Source: Microbacterium sp. SORGH_AS_0888 (lineage in GTDB: Bacteria > Actinomycetota > Actinomycetes > Actinomycetales > Microbacteriaceae). From it: a DNA stretch of 64,000 nt. Where the stretch lies: contig NZ_JAUTAZ010000001.1 in assembly GCF_030818905.1 (NCBI RefSeq), positions 1,302,001-1,366,000 of the forward strand, read 5' to 3'. The stretch's first letter is position 1; every line of letters begins with the position of its first letter. This document shows positions 26,597 through 35,993 of the stretch, piece after piece. The notes beneath the pieces are model-generated. The model did not search any database, had not been told where the DNA came from, and saw nothing but the letters and a program-made list of their open reading frames with translations. Position numbers and translations under genes: made by a program.

Positions 26597-28558
26597 GTGA
26601 CGTACGACCCCTCCGCCTACCCGCCCGCGCAGCCCACCGGCGCCTATCCCCCGCCGCAGCCCACCGGCGCGTACCCGGCCGGCGGGTATCCGCAGCCCAC
26701 CGGGGCCTACCCGGCCGGCGGCGGCTACCCGCAGCCCACGACCTGGGAGGCGCCGGCGGCGTCCGCGCCGGCGCCTGCCCAGCCGCGGCCGAACCCGCTC
26801 GCCACGATGCCGGTCTCGGACTGGGTCCGCGACGGCGCGGCCCTCGTCCTGCTGCTCGTCTCGCTCGCGATGCCGTGGTCGTTGCGCTTCACCATCGGCT
26901 CGTACGACGGAGGGTACGTCGCGGTCGGCGCGACACGCATCGAGGTCGTGCTGATCACGGTCCTGTCGGTGCTCTCGCTCGCCGTCACCTACCTCGCACG
27001 GTTCGGCGCGCTCGGCGCCGGCATGACCACGGGCAGGACGGCAGCCCTCCGAGCCGCCCTCAACGCCCCTTACGCCCTCCTGATCCTCGTGTACGTCGTG
27101 CTGGACGCGGCGAAGGTCGGCGACCTCGGCACGGGCGTCGGGCTCGGCGCGGGCGCGACGCTCGGGCTCGCCGGCGCCCTGTTCGCCGCGTCGCCGCGTG
27201 CGCACGAGGTGGGCGCCGCAGACCGGCGCTGGCCGATCGTGCGCGCGGCCTACACGGGCACCGCCGTGTTCTTGGGCGTCGTGGCCCTCACCGTGCTCAT
27301 CGGGCTCATCCTGCTCTCCGTGGCCCTGTCGGGACTCATGCTCTCGTACGGGCAGTACACCTCCCTCGCCGATGGCCTCGGCGCCCCCTCCGCTCCGACG
27401 GGCGTGCTCATCGCGGTCGGCTTCGCGGGCGTCGTGGCCTTCGACGCCGCCGTCCTGGTGCCGGCGGTGTTCGTGCTCCGACGTTCCCCGAGCGCGCCGC
27501 GCATCGCCGCCGCCGTCGGGATCGCCGTGCTCGTCGCGACCGTGATCGCCTCCTTCACGGGCTTCTCACTCGGGATGGGCATCGTCTCGCTCTCCCAGGG
27601 CGGATACGTCTTCCTGTGGCTGGGCGCGTTCGCGGCCGTCATGACCTCGCCCGCGCTGCTGGCCGGCATGCGCCCGCAGGCGCCGCTGACGACCTGGTTC
27701 GTCGCGGCTCGCCAGACGCTCGTCGTCACGGTCGTGGTCTCCGGCGTCCTGGCGGTGTTCGCCGTCGCGGCGCTCGTCGTCGGAGGCAGCGTCGGCTTCT
27801 TCATCGGCATCCTGCTGTGCCAGGTGGTCTCGGCCGTGGGCGCGCTGATCGGACGCGTCCAGCTGGTCTCGGCACCCGAGCGCTCCCGCACCGTCGTCCT
27901 GTCGATCGTGGGCGGCATCGCCGCGGTGCAGCTCGTCGCGCTCATCCTGGCCGGGGTCTCGCAGGGCGGGAGCAGCATGATCGGATTCCTCTCGATCGTT
28001 CCCGTTACCTACCTGGTGGCGGTCGGCCTGCCCGCGTTCGTCGCCTACGCGCTCACGGTCCCCCGCGACGTCCGGGCCTACTACGCGGCCCACGCCCCGA
28101 AGCGACCGACCGCGTACGCGGCACCGCAGGGCTACGCGCCGCAGACCTACCCGCCGGCCGGGGCGCCGCAGACGGCGGGGTATCCGGAGCCGCAGCAGGC
28201 GTATGCTCAGCAGCCCACGCCGGCCGCTCCGCAGCAGTACGCGCCGCCCGCTGCCGAGCCCCCGGCCTACGCGCCCGCGGCACCGACCTACGCGCCCGCC
28301 GCGCCGGAGGTCCCGGCCTACGCGCCCGCCGCGCCGGAGGTCCCGGCCTACGCGCCCGCCGCACCGCCGGTGCGCGAGGAGGCCCGCCGCGCCGCCGATC
28401 CGTCGACCCCCGCAGAGGAGCTTTACGGCTACACCTCCGACCCGGCCCTGTGGCCCGCCCTCGCGGCGAACCCGGCGCTGTATCCCGAGCTCGTCTCGTG
28501 GCTCGCCGCAACGGGAGACCCGCAGGTGCTCGCCGCCCTCCGCGCGCGCGGCGCGTAG
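26597..28558 (+). CDS. Polytopic membrane protein with Tyr/Pro-rich ends and C-terminal LRV-like domain
   Basis: A 653-residue protein. The N-terminus has PTGAYP repeats, followed by about eleven or twelve hydrophobic helices (residues 75-480), then a Tyr/Pro/Ala-rich tail and the LRV-like domain DPSTPAEELYGYTSDPALW with NPALYPELVSWLA. This last domain matches the N-terminal domain of the upstream protein, so the two may bind the same partner. GTG at 26597 has GAAGGAC upstream. No transporter signature was recognised. It ends the locus; hrpA follows after 36 bases with its own promoter. Confidence 0.75.
   Translation: MTYDPSAYPPAQPTGAYPPPQPTGAYPAGGYPQPTGAYPAGGGYPQPTTWEAPAASAPAPAQPRPNPLATMPVSDWVRDGAALVLLLVSLAMPWSLRFTIGSYDGGYVAVGATRIEVVLITVLSVLSLAVTYLARFGALGAGMTTGRTAALRAALNAPYALLILVYVVLDAAKVGDLGTGVGLGAGATLGLAGALFAASPRAHEVGAADRRWPIVRAAYTGTAVFLGVVALTVLIGLILLSVALSGLMLSYGQYTSLADGLGAPSAPTGVLIAVGFAGVVAFDAAVLVPAVFVLRRSPSAPRIAAAVGIAVLVATVIASFTGFSLGMGIVSLSQGGYVFLWLGAFAAVMTSPALLAGMRPQAPLTTWFVAARQTLVVTVVVSGVLAVFAVAALVVGGSVGFFIGILLCQVVSAVGALIGRVQLVSAPERSRTVVLSIVGGIAAVQLVALILAGVSQGGSSMIGFLSIVPVTYLVAVGLPAFVAYALTVPRDVRAYYAAHAPKRPTAYAAPQGYAPQTYPPAGAPQTAGYPEPQQAYAQQPTPAAPQQYAPPAAEPPAYAPAAPTYAPAAPEVPAYAPAAPEVPAYAPAAPPVREEARRAADPSTPAEELYGYTSDPALWPALAANPALYPELVSWLAATGDPQVLAALRARGA
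28291..28365 (+). repeat. 30-base tandem repeat in coding sequence
   Basis: Two identical 30-base units at 28291-28320 and 28321-28350, plus a partial third, encode YAPAAPEVPA units in the tail of the membrane protein. It is a likely slippage hotspot that stays in frame. Confidence 0.85.
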
Positions 28559-28580
28559 AGCCCGGCGTCCGCGGGCGGGA

Positions 28581-28586
28581 TACCAT
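28581..28586 (+). promoter_or_regulatory. Candidate -10 hexamer for hrpA
   Basis: TACCAT eight bases before the GTG at 28595, with GGAGG between, so the transcript may be leaderless or very short-leadered. Confidence 0.4.
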
Positions 28587-28594
28587 CGGAGGCT

Positions 28595-31500
28595 GTGTCC
28601 TCGCCCGTCCCCGTGATCTCCTACCCGCCGGAGCTGCCCGTCAGCGCCGCGCGGGACGAGATCGCGCGCGCGATCGCCGACCACCAGGTCGTGATCGTGG
28701 CGGGAGCCACCGGGTCGGGCAAGACGACGCAGCTGCCGAAGATCTGCCTGGAGCTCGGCCGCACCCGCATCGCGCACACGCAGCCGCGGCGCATCGCCGC
28801 CCGGACGGTCGCCGAACGCATCGCGGAAGAGCTGCAGGTCCCGCTCGGCACGGCCGTCGGGTACAAGGTGCGCTTCACCGACAAGGTGTCCGCGGACACG
28901 CAGGTCGCCCTCGTGACCGACGGGATCCTCCTCAACGAGATCCATCGCGACCGGCTGCTCACCCGCTACGACACGATCATCATCGACGAGGCGCACGAGC
29001 GATCGCTCAACATCGACTTCCTCCTCGGCTACCTTCGGCGCATCCTGCCGCGTCGGCCCGACCTGCGGGTCATCGTCACGAGCGCCACGATCGACCCGGA
29101 GAGCTTCGCCGCGCACTTCGCGGACGCGGCGGGGACACCGGCTCCCATCATCGAGGTGTCCGGCCGCACGTACCCCGTCGAGGTCCGCTACCGCCCGCTC
29201 GTGTCCACAACTCAGGCAGAAGACCCCGGGAAACCGGTTTCTGCCACCCCGGAGCCCCCGAACAGCCTGAGTTATGAGCAGGGCGAGGAGGACGAGGTCT
29301 CGGCGATCGTCGCGGCCCTGCGCGAGCTCGACCGGGAACCCGCGGGCGACGTGCTCGTGTTCCTCCCCGGCGAGGCCGAGATCCGCGACGCGGCCGATGC
29401 CGTTCGCGGCGCCTACGCGAAGGATGCCGCCCCCACCGAGGTGCTTCCTCTCTACGGCCGGCTCTCCGCCGCCGAGCAGCATCGCGTCTTCGAGCCCTCG
29501 CGCGTCGCCGGCGTGCGCCGCCGTGTCGTGCTCGCGACCAACGTCGCCGAGACGAGCCTCACGGTCCCCGGCATCCGCTACGTCATCGACACCGGCACGG
29601 CCCGCGTCTCCCGCTACAGCAGCCGTTCGAAGATCCAGCGACTGCCGATCGAGGCGATCTCGCAGGCATCCGCGTCCCAGCGCGCCGGTCGCGCGGGACG
29701 CACCGCGCCGGGCGTCGCGATCCGCCTCTACGCCGAGGACGACTTCGACCGCCGCCCCGAGTTCACGGAGCCGGAGATCCTCCGCACCTCGCTCGCGAGC
29801 GTCGTGCTGCAGATGCTCGCGCTCGGGTTCGGCGACATCTCGTCCTTCCCCTTCCTCACGCCGCCCGACTCGCGGGGGGTCGCCGCGGCCTTCGATCTGC
29901 TGGTCGAGCTCGGAGCCGTGCGCCGCGACCGTGAGGGCACCCACCTCACCCGGGTCGGGCGCGAGATCGCGAGGCTCCCGATCGATCCGCGCTTCGCGCG
30001 CATGCTCGTCGAGGCCGAGCGCACGGACGTCCTCCCCGGCGTCCTCGCGATCGTCGCGGGGCTCTCGATCCAGGATGTCCGCGAGCGGCCGGACGAGCAG
30101 CGCGAGCAGGCGGCCGCATCCCATGCCCGCTTCACGGATCCGACGAGCGACTTCCTCACCCTGCTGAACCTGTGGAACCACCTGCGCGAGCAGCAGGCCG
30201 AGCTCGGCTCCAGCGCCTTCCGGCGGCTGTGCCGGGCGGAGTTCCTCAACTACGTGCGCGTGCGCGAGTGGTTCGACGTGCACCGGCAGCTGTCCCAGCT
30301 GCTGCGGGCGCCGAAGGATGCGGCGGCGACGGAGCCCGCGCCCGACGCGATCCACCGCGCGCTGCTGTCCGGACTCCTCTCGCACATCGGCGTGCTCGAC
30401 GAACGCGATGCCAAGGCCGCGAAGGGCAAGCCGACCCGTCCCGACTACCGCGGCGCCCGCGGGGCGCGGTTCGCGATCTTCCCCGGCTCGGGGCTCCGGA
30501 AGCGCGCACCGCAGGCGGTCATGGCCGCCGAGCTCGTCGAGACGAGCCGGCTCTATGCCCGAACGGTCGCGGCGATCGACCCGGCGTGGGCGGAGCCGCT
30601 GGCCGGCGATCTCGCCAAGCGGCAGCTGAGCGACCCGCACTGGTCCAAGGACGCGGGTGCGGCCGTCGCCGCCGAGAAGGTCACCCTCTTCGGCGTCGAG
30701 ATCATCCCGCGCCGCCGCGTTCAGCTCGCGCGGGTGGACCGACCCCTCGCCCGCGAGATGTTCCTGCGCCACGCGCTCGTCGACGGCGACTGGAACGAGG
30801 CCGCGCTGCCGAAGCCGCTCACGGCTTTCGCGAGGCGCAACCTCGAGCTGCGCCGCCGGCTCGAGAAGGTCGAGGAGCGCGAACGCCGGCGCGACATCCT
30901 CGCGGGAGACGAGGCCGTCTACGGCTTCTACGACGCGCGCGTTCCCGCTGACGTCTTCGACGTGCGGTCGTTCGAGGCGTGGTGGCGGGAGACGTCCGCC
31001 CGCACGCCTCGACTGCTCGACCTGTCCGAGGCCGACCTGGTCGAGGAGAGCAGCCGTGCCGACGAGCGCGACTTCCCGACGCGCTGGCGACAGGGGGATC
31101 AGGTGCTCTCCCTCGCCTACCGGTTCGAGCCGGGAGCGCCCGACGACGGCGTGACCGTCGTCGTCCCCGTCGCCCTCCTCGCACAGCTGCGCCCCGACGG
31201 CTTCGACTGGCAGGTCCCGGGCATGCGGGACGAGCTCATCGCCGGCCTCATCCGTGTCCTCCCCAAGGCCATCCGCCGGCACGTCGTTCCCGCCGCGGAC
31301 TGGGCGGCGCGTTTCGCCGAGGATCTCGCCGCCGCGGGCCCCGAGCATCACGACGGCCTCCCGCCGACGACGCTGCGCGAAGCGCTCGCCGCCCGCATCC
31401 AACGCGTGGCGTCGCAGCCGGTCAGCGCCGCGGACTTCGATCTGGAGCGCCTGCCGACGCACCTGGGCGTCTCGTTCCGTGTCGTCGACACCCGCGGACG

Positions 31501-32528
31501 TGCGATCGGCTCGGGCCGCGATCTCGCCGAGCTCCAGGGTCGGCTGGCCGGGCGCGCGCAGGATGCGGTCGCCCGGACGCTCCGCGCCGCCCCGACCGGG
31601 GCACGGCGCGGACCGTCGCCGGGCCCGTCCCCGGCAGGAGCTGCGGCCGCCCCCTCCGCGCTCGAGCGCACGGGGCTCACCGATTGGACGTTCGGCGAGC
31701 TTCCCGAGCTCGTGGACACGACCGTGCCCGGCGGTGTCGTGCGCGGCTATCCCGCCCTGGTCGACACCGGCGCAGCGGTCGATCTGCGCATGGAGGCGAC
31801 TCCGGATGCCGCGGCACGGGCGACCCGCGCCGGCGTCCGGCGCCTCGTGCTCCTGGCCTCGCCGTCTCCCGCCGCGTACGTGCTCGACCATCTGACCGCG
31901 ACCGAGAAGCTGGCCCTCGCCGCCTCGCCCTATCCGAACGCGAAGGCGCTCGTCGAGGACGCCCGGATCGCCGTCGCCCGACGCGGTCATCGCCCGCGTG
32001 GAGCCGAGCGGGATCGTGCGCGACCGCATCGGGTTCGAGCGGCTGCGCGACGCCTTCTCGGCCGCCGTGACGGAGGACCTGTTCCAGGCCGTCTCCCTGA
32101 GCGCCCGCATCCTGATCGCGCATCGCGAGGTCGAGCGCGAGCTCGCCCGCCAGAACTCGCTCACCCTGCTCGGCGCTTTGAACGACGTCCGCGGCCAGCT
32201 CTCCGGTCTCGTCTTCGCGGGATTCGTCTCCCGGACCGGGCTCGCGCGGCTCGCGCACTACCCGCGGTACCTGCGCGGCGCGCTCGATCGCGTGAAGGGG
32301 CTCGCGGACAATCCGGGACGCGACCGGCAGCGGCTCACCGAGTACGAGCGGACCGCCGCCGCCTTCGCGGAGGCGGGGGGCGCGATTCCGCCGGCCGCAG
32401 ACGCCCCGCCGCACCTGGTGCGTGCCCGGTGGCTGTTGGAGGAGCTCCGGGTGAGCCTGTTCGCGCAGCCGCTCGGGACCGCCGAACCCGTCTCCCCGCA
32501 GCGCATCGCGAAGGCGCTGCGGCCCTGA
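28595..32528 (+). pseudogene. hrpA: ATP-dependent RNA helicase HrpA (frameshifted)
   Basis: A DEAH-box RNA helicase; with one base removed the product is 1310 residues, the normal length. Visible motifs are GATGSGKTTQLP (Walker A), DEAHERSLN (DEAH), TSATI, and QRAGRAGRTAPG (motif VI), then the long HrpA C-terminal region. Near 31977-31979 the frame shifts: ARIAVA ends in one frame and DAVIARVEPSGIVRD continues in the next, as if an extra C were present in GCCC. The original frame runs on as nonsense to 32569. A palindromic repeat (29209-29273) is read in frame between the helicase lobes. Start GTG at 28595. Confidence 0.9.
29209..29273. repeat. AACTCAGGC palindromic repeat inside hrpA
   Basis: AACTCAGGC at 29209-29217 and GCCTGAGTT at 29265-29273 are perfect inverted arms, with an inner CAGAA/TTCTG pairing as well. 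A similar element with the same arms and nearly the same span (63 against 65 bases) lies at 46632-46694. Here it is read in frame, adding a stretch like TTQAEDPGKPVSATPEPPNS to a variable loop of the helicase. Confidence 0.7.
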
Positions 32529-32565
32529 CGCGGAATACGTCGCGCACCGCAGCGTTCCGATCGAT

Positions 32566-33507
32566 ATGAGCACCGCAATCGTCTACACCGCCTTCGGCGG
32601 GCCCGAGGTCCTCACCCTCGTCGACGTCGAGACACCGCAGCCGACCCCCGGGCACGTCCTCGTGCGCGTCGAGGCCGCGGGGGTCAACCCGATCGACGCG
32701 AAGCTCCGCGGCGGACGGCGCGCCTCGGCCGCCATCACGCATCCGCGACGCGTCGGCAATGACGGCGCCGGTGTGGTCACGGCCGTGGGAGAGGACGTCG
32801 ACGGCTTCCGGCCGGGCGACGAGGTCGTCTTCTTCGGCACCTCCGGCACCTATGCGAGCGACGTCCTGGTGGATGCGGCCAAGCTCCACCATCGGGCACC
32901 GCAGGTCTCCGCCGCGGTCGGCGCAGCGATCGGCATCCCCGCCGGCACCGCCTACCAGTCGCTGCGCTCGCTGGACGTGCGCGCGGGCGACACCCTGCTC
33001 GTCCACGGCGGATCGGGCTCTGTCGGGCAGGCGGCGATCCAGTTCGCGGTGCTGTGGGGCGCGAAGGTCGTGGCCACCGCCTCGCCGAAGCGCTTCGACC
33101 GCGTCCGCGAGCTCGGCGCGACGCCCGTCGCCTACGGCGAGGGCCTCGCCGATCGCGTGCGCGAGGCCGCTCCCGACGGGGTCACGGTCGCGTTCGACGC
33201 CGCGGGCACCGACGAGGCGCTGGACGTCTCGCTCGAGCTCGTGGCCGACCGGTCCCGCATCGCGACGATCGTGCGGGGCGCGGATGCGGCGGGCCTCGGC
33301 ATCCGCGCCTTCTCCGGCGGCAGCCCCGAGCCGCTCACGGCGCAGCAGAACGCCTGGCGGGCGGAGGCCGTGCCCGTGACCCTCGCGCTGCTGGCCGCGG
33401 ACGCCTTCTCGGTCGAGCTCGGCCCGCAGCTGCCGCTCGCCGAGGCCGCCGAGGCGCACCGTCTGGTCGAGTCGCACGCCCCGGGCAAGATCACGCTGAT
33501 CCCCTGA
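32566..33507 (+). CDS. Zinc-independent quinone oxidoreductase (MDR family)
   Basis: A 313-residue NADPH-dependent medium-chain reductase of the quinone oxidoreductase type. The N-terminal GroES-like part contains EAAGVNPIDAKLR, the nucleotide fold starts with VHGGSGSVGQAAIQ, and the catalytic zinc cysteines of alcohol dehydrogenases are absent. The C-terminal EAHRLVESHAPGKITL motif is typical. ATG at 32566 lies 38 bases after the hrpA stop. It converges with the flavin monooxygenase gene. The substrate, a quinone or enone, is not deducible. Confidence 0.92.
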   Translation: MSTAIVYTAFGGPEVLTLVDVETPQPTPGHVLVRVEAAGVNPIDAKLRGGRRASAAITHPRRVGNDGAGVVTAVGEDVDGFRPGDEVVFFGTSGTYASDVLVDAAKLHHRAPQVSAAVGAAIGIPAGTAYQSLRSLDVRAGDTLLVHGGSGSVGQAAIQFAVLWGAKVVATASPKRFDRVRELGATPVAYGEGLADRVREAAPDGVTVAFDAAGTDEALDVSLELVADRSRIATIVRGADAAGLGIRAFSGGSPEPLTAQQNAWRAEAVPVTLALLAADAFSVELGPQLPLAEAAEAHRLVESHAPGKITLIP

Positions 33508-33527
33508 TCCCCTGATCCCCTGATGCC
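33496..33527 (+). repeat. 8-base tandem repeat across the stop codon
   Basis: Three identical CTGATCCC units and a fourth with one change (CTGATGCC). The TGA stop of the oxidoreductase is inside the second unit, so slippage by one unit would move the stop. Confidence 0.85.
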
Positions 33528-33587
33528 TTGCCCCGGCACCCTGTGCCCTGTGTCCCTCCTCCCCGCACTCTCCGCTCCCCTCTCCTC

Positions 33588-33673
33588 CCCTGCATGTCCC
33601 ACTTTGGACCGCTCGAGCGTTCGCTGAGCGGTCCAAAGTGGGACATGCAGGGTGGCGAAGTGGGACATGCAGG
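33588..33673. repeat. Intergenic TGTCCCACTT repeat, element C
   Basis: The strongest member of the family. Arms of 25-26 bases are perfectly complementary (33589-33613 and 33627-33651) around a 13-base loop; the arm contains GCATGTCCCACTTTGGACC. A further GAAGTGGGACATGCAGG follows at 33657-33673. It sits between convergent genes, where it could stop transcription from both sides. The rest of the 240-base gap (33508-33747) is CT-rich on one side and AGGAGGC-repeat-like on the other and shows no gene. Confidence 0.85.
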
Positions 33674-33747
33674 AGCCGCAGACCTCAGGAGGCGCAGACC
33701 GCAGGAGGCACGGGCCGCAGGAGGCGCAGGCCGCGGCGGGGTGAGGG

Positions 33748-35190
33748 TCAGGCCGGCTGAGCCGCGAAGTGATCGGCGATCTTCGAGGGAAGCGTGCCGT
33801 CGTCCGAGCTGGCGCCGTTCGTGAACGCCCCGCGGTACTGAGCGGCGGGATGCGTCGGCTCGACGCGCTTCTGCCCCTCGCCGTACAGCGACTCCCGCAG
33901 GGTCGTCCCCGCGTACTCGGTCTGAGCGCGACCCCGGCGCTGCAGCTCGGGCACGACGTAGTCCACCAGGTCCTCGAACGTGCCCGGCGTGATGGCGTAC
34001 GCGAAGTTGAAGCCGTCGATGTCGCCCTCGTCGACCCAGCGCTCCAGCTCGTCGGCGACGGTCTCGGGGCCGCCGACGATGACGGGGCCCATGCCGCCGA
34101 TCGAGCGCTGCTCGACGATGTCGGCGGGGGTCCATTGACGCTCCGGGTCGATCTTGGCGAGCGAGGCGAGCACCGAGCGCAGGGAGTCGTTCTCGACCTC
34201 CTCGAGCGGCTGGTCCGGGTCCCACTGCCCGAAGTCGATGCCGGTCCAGCCGCCGTAGAGCGCGAGCACGCCCTCGCCCGAGGCGTACGACAGGTACTCC
34301 TGGTACTTCGCCTGCGCCTCGGCATCCGTGGCGGCCGTGATGACCGTGACCAGCACGAAGATCTTCACGGAGTCGCGCGAGCGCCCCTCGGCCTCGGCGA
34401 GATCGCGGATGTCGGTCGCGATGGCGCGCGCCTGCTCCGGGTTCGCGGGGCTGATGAACACCCCCTCACCGTGCTTGGCGGCGAAGGTGCGACCGCGCGA
34501 GGAGGCGCCGGCCTGGAAGATGACGGGCGTGCGCTGCGGCGACGGCTCCGAGAGGTGGATGCCGGGAACCGTGTAGTACTTCCCCTGGTGTCCGATCGGG
34601 TGCACCTTGGTGGGGTCGGTGTAGACGCCGCGCTCACGATCGGCGACGACGGCGTCCTCCTCCCACGACCCCTCCCACAGCTTGTAGGTGACGTCGATGA
34701 ACTCGTCGGCGAGGTCGTAGCGCTCGTCGTGGCCGATCTGCTGCGTGAGACCGAGGTTGACCGCCGCGGAGTTGAGGTAGCTCGTCACGACGTTCCACGC
34801 GACGCGGCCCTTCGTGAGGTGATCGAGGGTCGAGAACTTGCGGGCGAGCGCGTACGGCTGCTCATAGGTGAGCGCGGCGGTGACGCCGAAGCCGAGGTGC
34901 TCGGTCACGAGCGCCATCGCCGGCACCTGCAGGAACGGGTCGTTGACCGGCACCTGGTCGGCGTCGCGCAGCGCGGTCGCCGCCGAGCCGCGGTAGACGT
35001 CGTAGGTGCCGAGGACGTCGGCGATGAACAGCGAGTCGAACCGTCCGCGTTCGAGGAGCTTGGCGAGCTCGGTCCAGTACTCGAGGTCCTTGTACGTGAC
35101 GGCCTTGCTCTCGGGATGCCGCCAGGTTCCCGCCGACTGGTGACTGATGCACGTCATGTCGAAGGCGTTGAGGATGATGCGCTTGACCAT
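33748..35190 (-). CDS. Flavin-dependent monooxygenase of the NtaA/SnaA/DszA family
   Basis: A 480-residue luciferase-fold monooxygenase that would use FMNH2 from a separate reductase. It opens with ILNAFDMTCISHQSAGTWRH and contains the family patterns WTELAKLLERGRFDSLFIAD, KGRVAWNVVTSYLNSAAVNLG and PVIFQAGASSRGRTFAA. Known members act on nitrilotriacetate, streptogramin or sulphur compounds; the substrate here is unknown. The open frame extends 12 codons upstream, but ATG at 35190 has a GACACT hexamer six bases before it and starts the conserved part. It stands alone on the minus strand, converging with the oxidoreductase. Confidence 0.92.
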   Translation of the reverse strand: MVKRIILNAFDMTCISHQSAGTWRHPESKAVTYKDLEYWTELAKLLERGRFDSLFIADVLGTYDVYRGSAATALRDADQVPVNDPFLQVPAMALVTEHLGFGVTAALTYEQPYALARKFSTLDHLTKGRVAWNVVTSYLNSAAVNLGLTQQIGHDERYDLADEFIDVTYKLWEGSWEEDAVVADRERGVYTDPTKVHPIGHQGKYYTVPGIHLSEPSPQRTPVIFQAGASSRGRTFAAKHGEGVFISPANPEQARAIATDIRDLAEAEGRSRDSVKIFVLVTVITAATDAEAQAKYQEYLSYASGEGVLALYGGWTGIDFGQWDPDQPLEEVENDSLRSVLASLAKIDPERQWTPADIVEQRSIGGMGPVIVGGPETVADELERWVDEGDIDGFNFAYAITPGTFEDLVDYVVPELQRRGRAQTEYAGTTLRESLYGEGQKRVEPTHPAAQYRGAFTNGASSDDGTLPSKIADHFAAQPA

Positions 35191-35196
35191 GCGGAG

Positions 35197-35202
35197 AGTG
35201 TC
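35197..35202 (-). promoter_or_regulatory. -10 hexamer for leaderless monooxygenase
   Basis: GACACT on the minus strand, six bases before ATG 35190. The identical hexamer and spacing occur before the NYN gene at 38534. Confidence 0.5.
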
Positions 35203-35276
35203 ACACCCGGGCGGGCGCGACACCACTCCTGCGACTCACTCCGTCATACACGGCGCGCGGCGTCGCCGGCCGGGCG

Positions 35277-35984
35277 TCAGGACGGCTGGCCGTACACCGT
35301 CTGATAGCGCGTGAACAGCGCGTCGATCGCCTCCTGCGGGATCGGGACGAGCGGACCGCCCTGCTTCGCGATGTGCACCGTGCGGGCGACGTCCTCGAGC
35401 ATCACGGCCGCCTTGACCGCATCCTTCGCGTCCGTGCCGATCGTGAAGGGGCCGTGGTTCTGCATGAGCACGGCGCGCGAGCGGTGGCCGCGCAGGGTCG
35501 CCACGATGCCGCGGCCGATCGAGTCGTCGCCGATGATCGCGAAGGGGCCGACGGGGATCGGGCCGCCGAACTCGTCGGCCATCGCCGTGATGACGCACGG
35601 GATCTCCTCGCCGCGGGCGGCCCAGGCGACGGCGTAGGTCGAGTGGGTGTGCACGACCCCGCCGACCTCGGGCATGTTGCGGTACACGTAGGCGTGCGCG
35701 GCCGTGTCGCTCGAGGGCGAGCGCTCACTCCCCGGCGTGCCGGGCACGACCGTGCCGTCGAGGTCGCACAGGATCATGTTCTCCGGCGTCAGCTCGTCGT
35801 AGGAGACCCCGCTCGGCTTGATGACGAAGAGGTCCGCGCCCGGCACGCGGCCCGACACGTTGCCGCCGGTCCACACGACCAGCCCGTACCGCACGAGCTC
35901 CGCGTGCAGCCGGGCGACGTCCGCGCGCACGCGCGCGATGGCCGCATCGATCTCGGACGCCGTCGACTCTTTGTGACCGTTCAC
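35277..35984 (-). CDS. araD: L-ribulose-5-phosphate 4-epimerase (class II aldolase family)
   Basis: A 235-residue zinc enzyme that converts L-ribulose-5-phosphate to D-xylulose-5-phosphate in arabinose catabolism. The substrate loop TGGNVSGR, KPSGVSYDEL, the zinc pair HTHSTYA and the third ligand in QNHGPFTIG are all seen. The other arabinose genes (araA, araB) are not in the window, so the substrate could also be another pentulose phosphate. It follows lacI by nine bases on the same strand and is probably cotranscribed with it. Confidence 0.92.
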   Translation of the reverse strand: MNGHKESTASEIDAAIARVRADVARLHAELVRYGLVVWTGGNVSGRVPGADLFVIKPSGVSYDELTPENMILCDLDGTVVPGTPGSERSPSSDTAAHAYVYRNMPEVGGVVHTHSTYAVAWAARGEEIPCVITAMADEFGGPIPVGPFAIIGDDSIGRGIVATLRGHRSRAVLMQNHGPFTIGTDAKDAVKAAVMLEDVARTVHIAKQGGPLVPIPQEAIDALFTRYQTVYGQPS

Positions 35985-35985
35985 A
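35972..35985. promoter_or_regulatory. Candidate LacI-type operator over the araD start
   Basis: TGTGA-CCGT-TCACA is a perfect inverted repeat with 5-bp arms that spans the araD initiation codon. LacI-family regulators bind such palindromes, and the adjacent gene encodes one; the link is inferred. Confidence 0.35.
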
Positions 35986-35993
35986 TGGTGATA

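Noticed and set aside
5345..28558. Type VI or type VII secretion locus
   Set aside because: Kinase, phosphatase and FHA occur in T6SS control, but no TssB/TssC, VgrG, EccC or WXG100 gene is present.
29209..29273. Intein or intron in hrpA
   Set aside because: Only about 22 codons, no splicing motifs; it is a short palindromic insert.
27566..32164. Very long minus-strand open frame opposite hrpA and its upstream gene
   Set aside because: It is opposite to clearly conserved genes and reads as a low-complexity Arg/Asp/Gly-rich shadow of GC-rich codons, with no motif.
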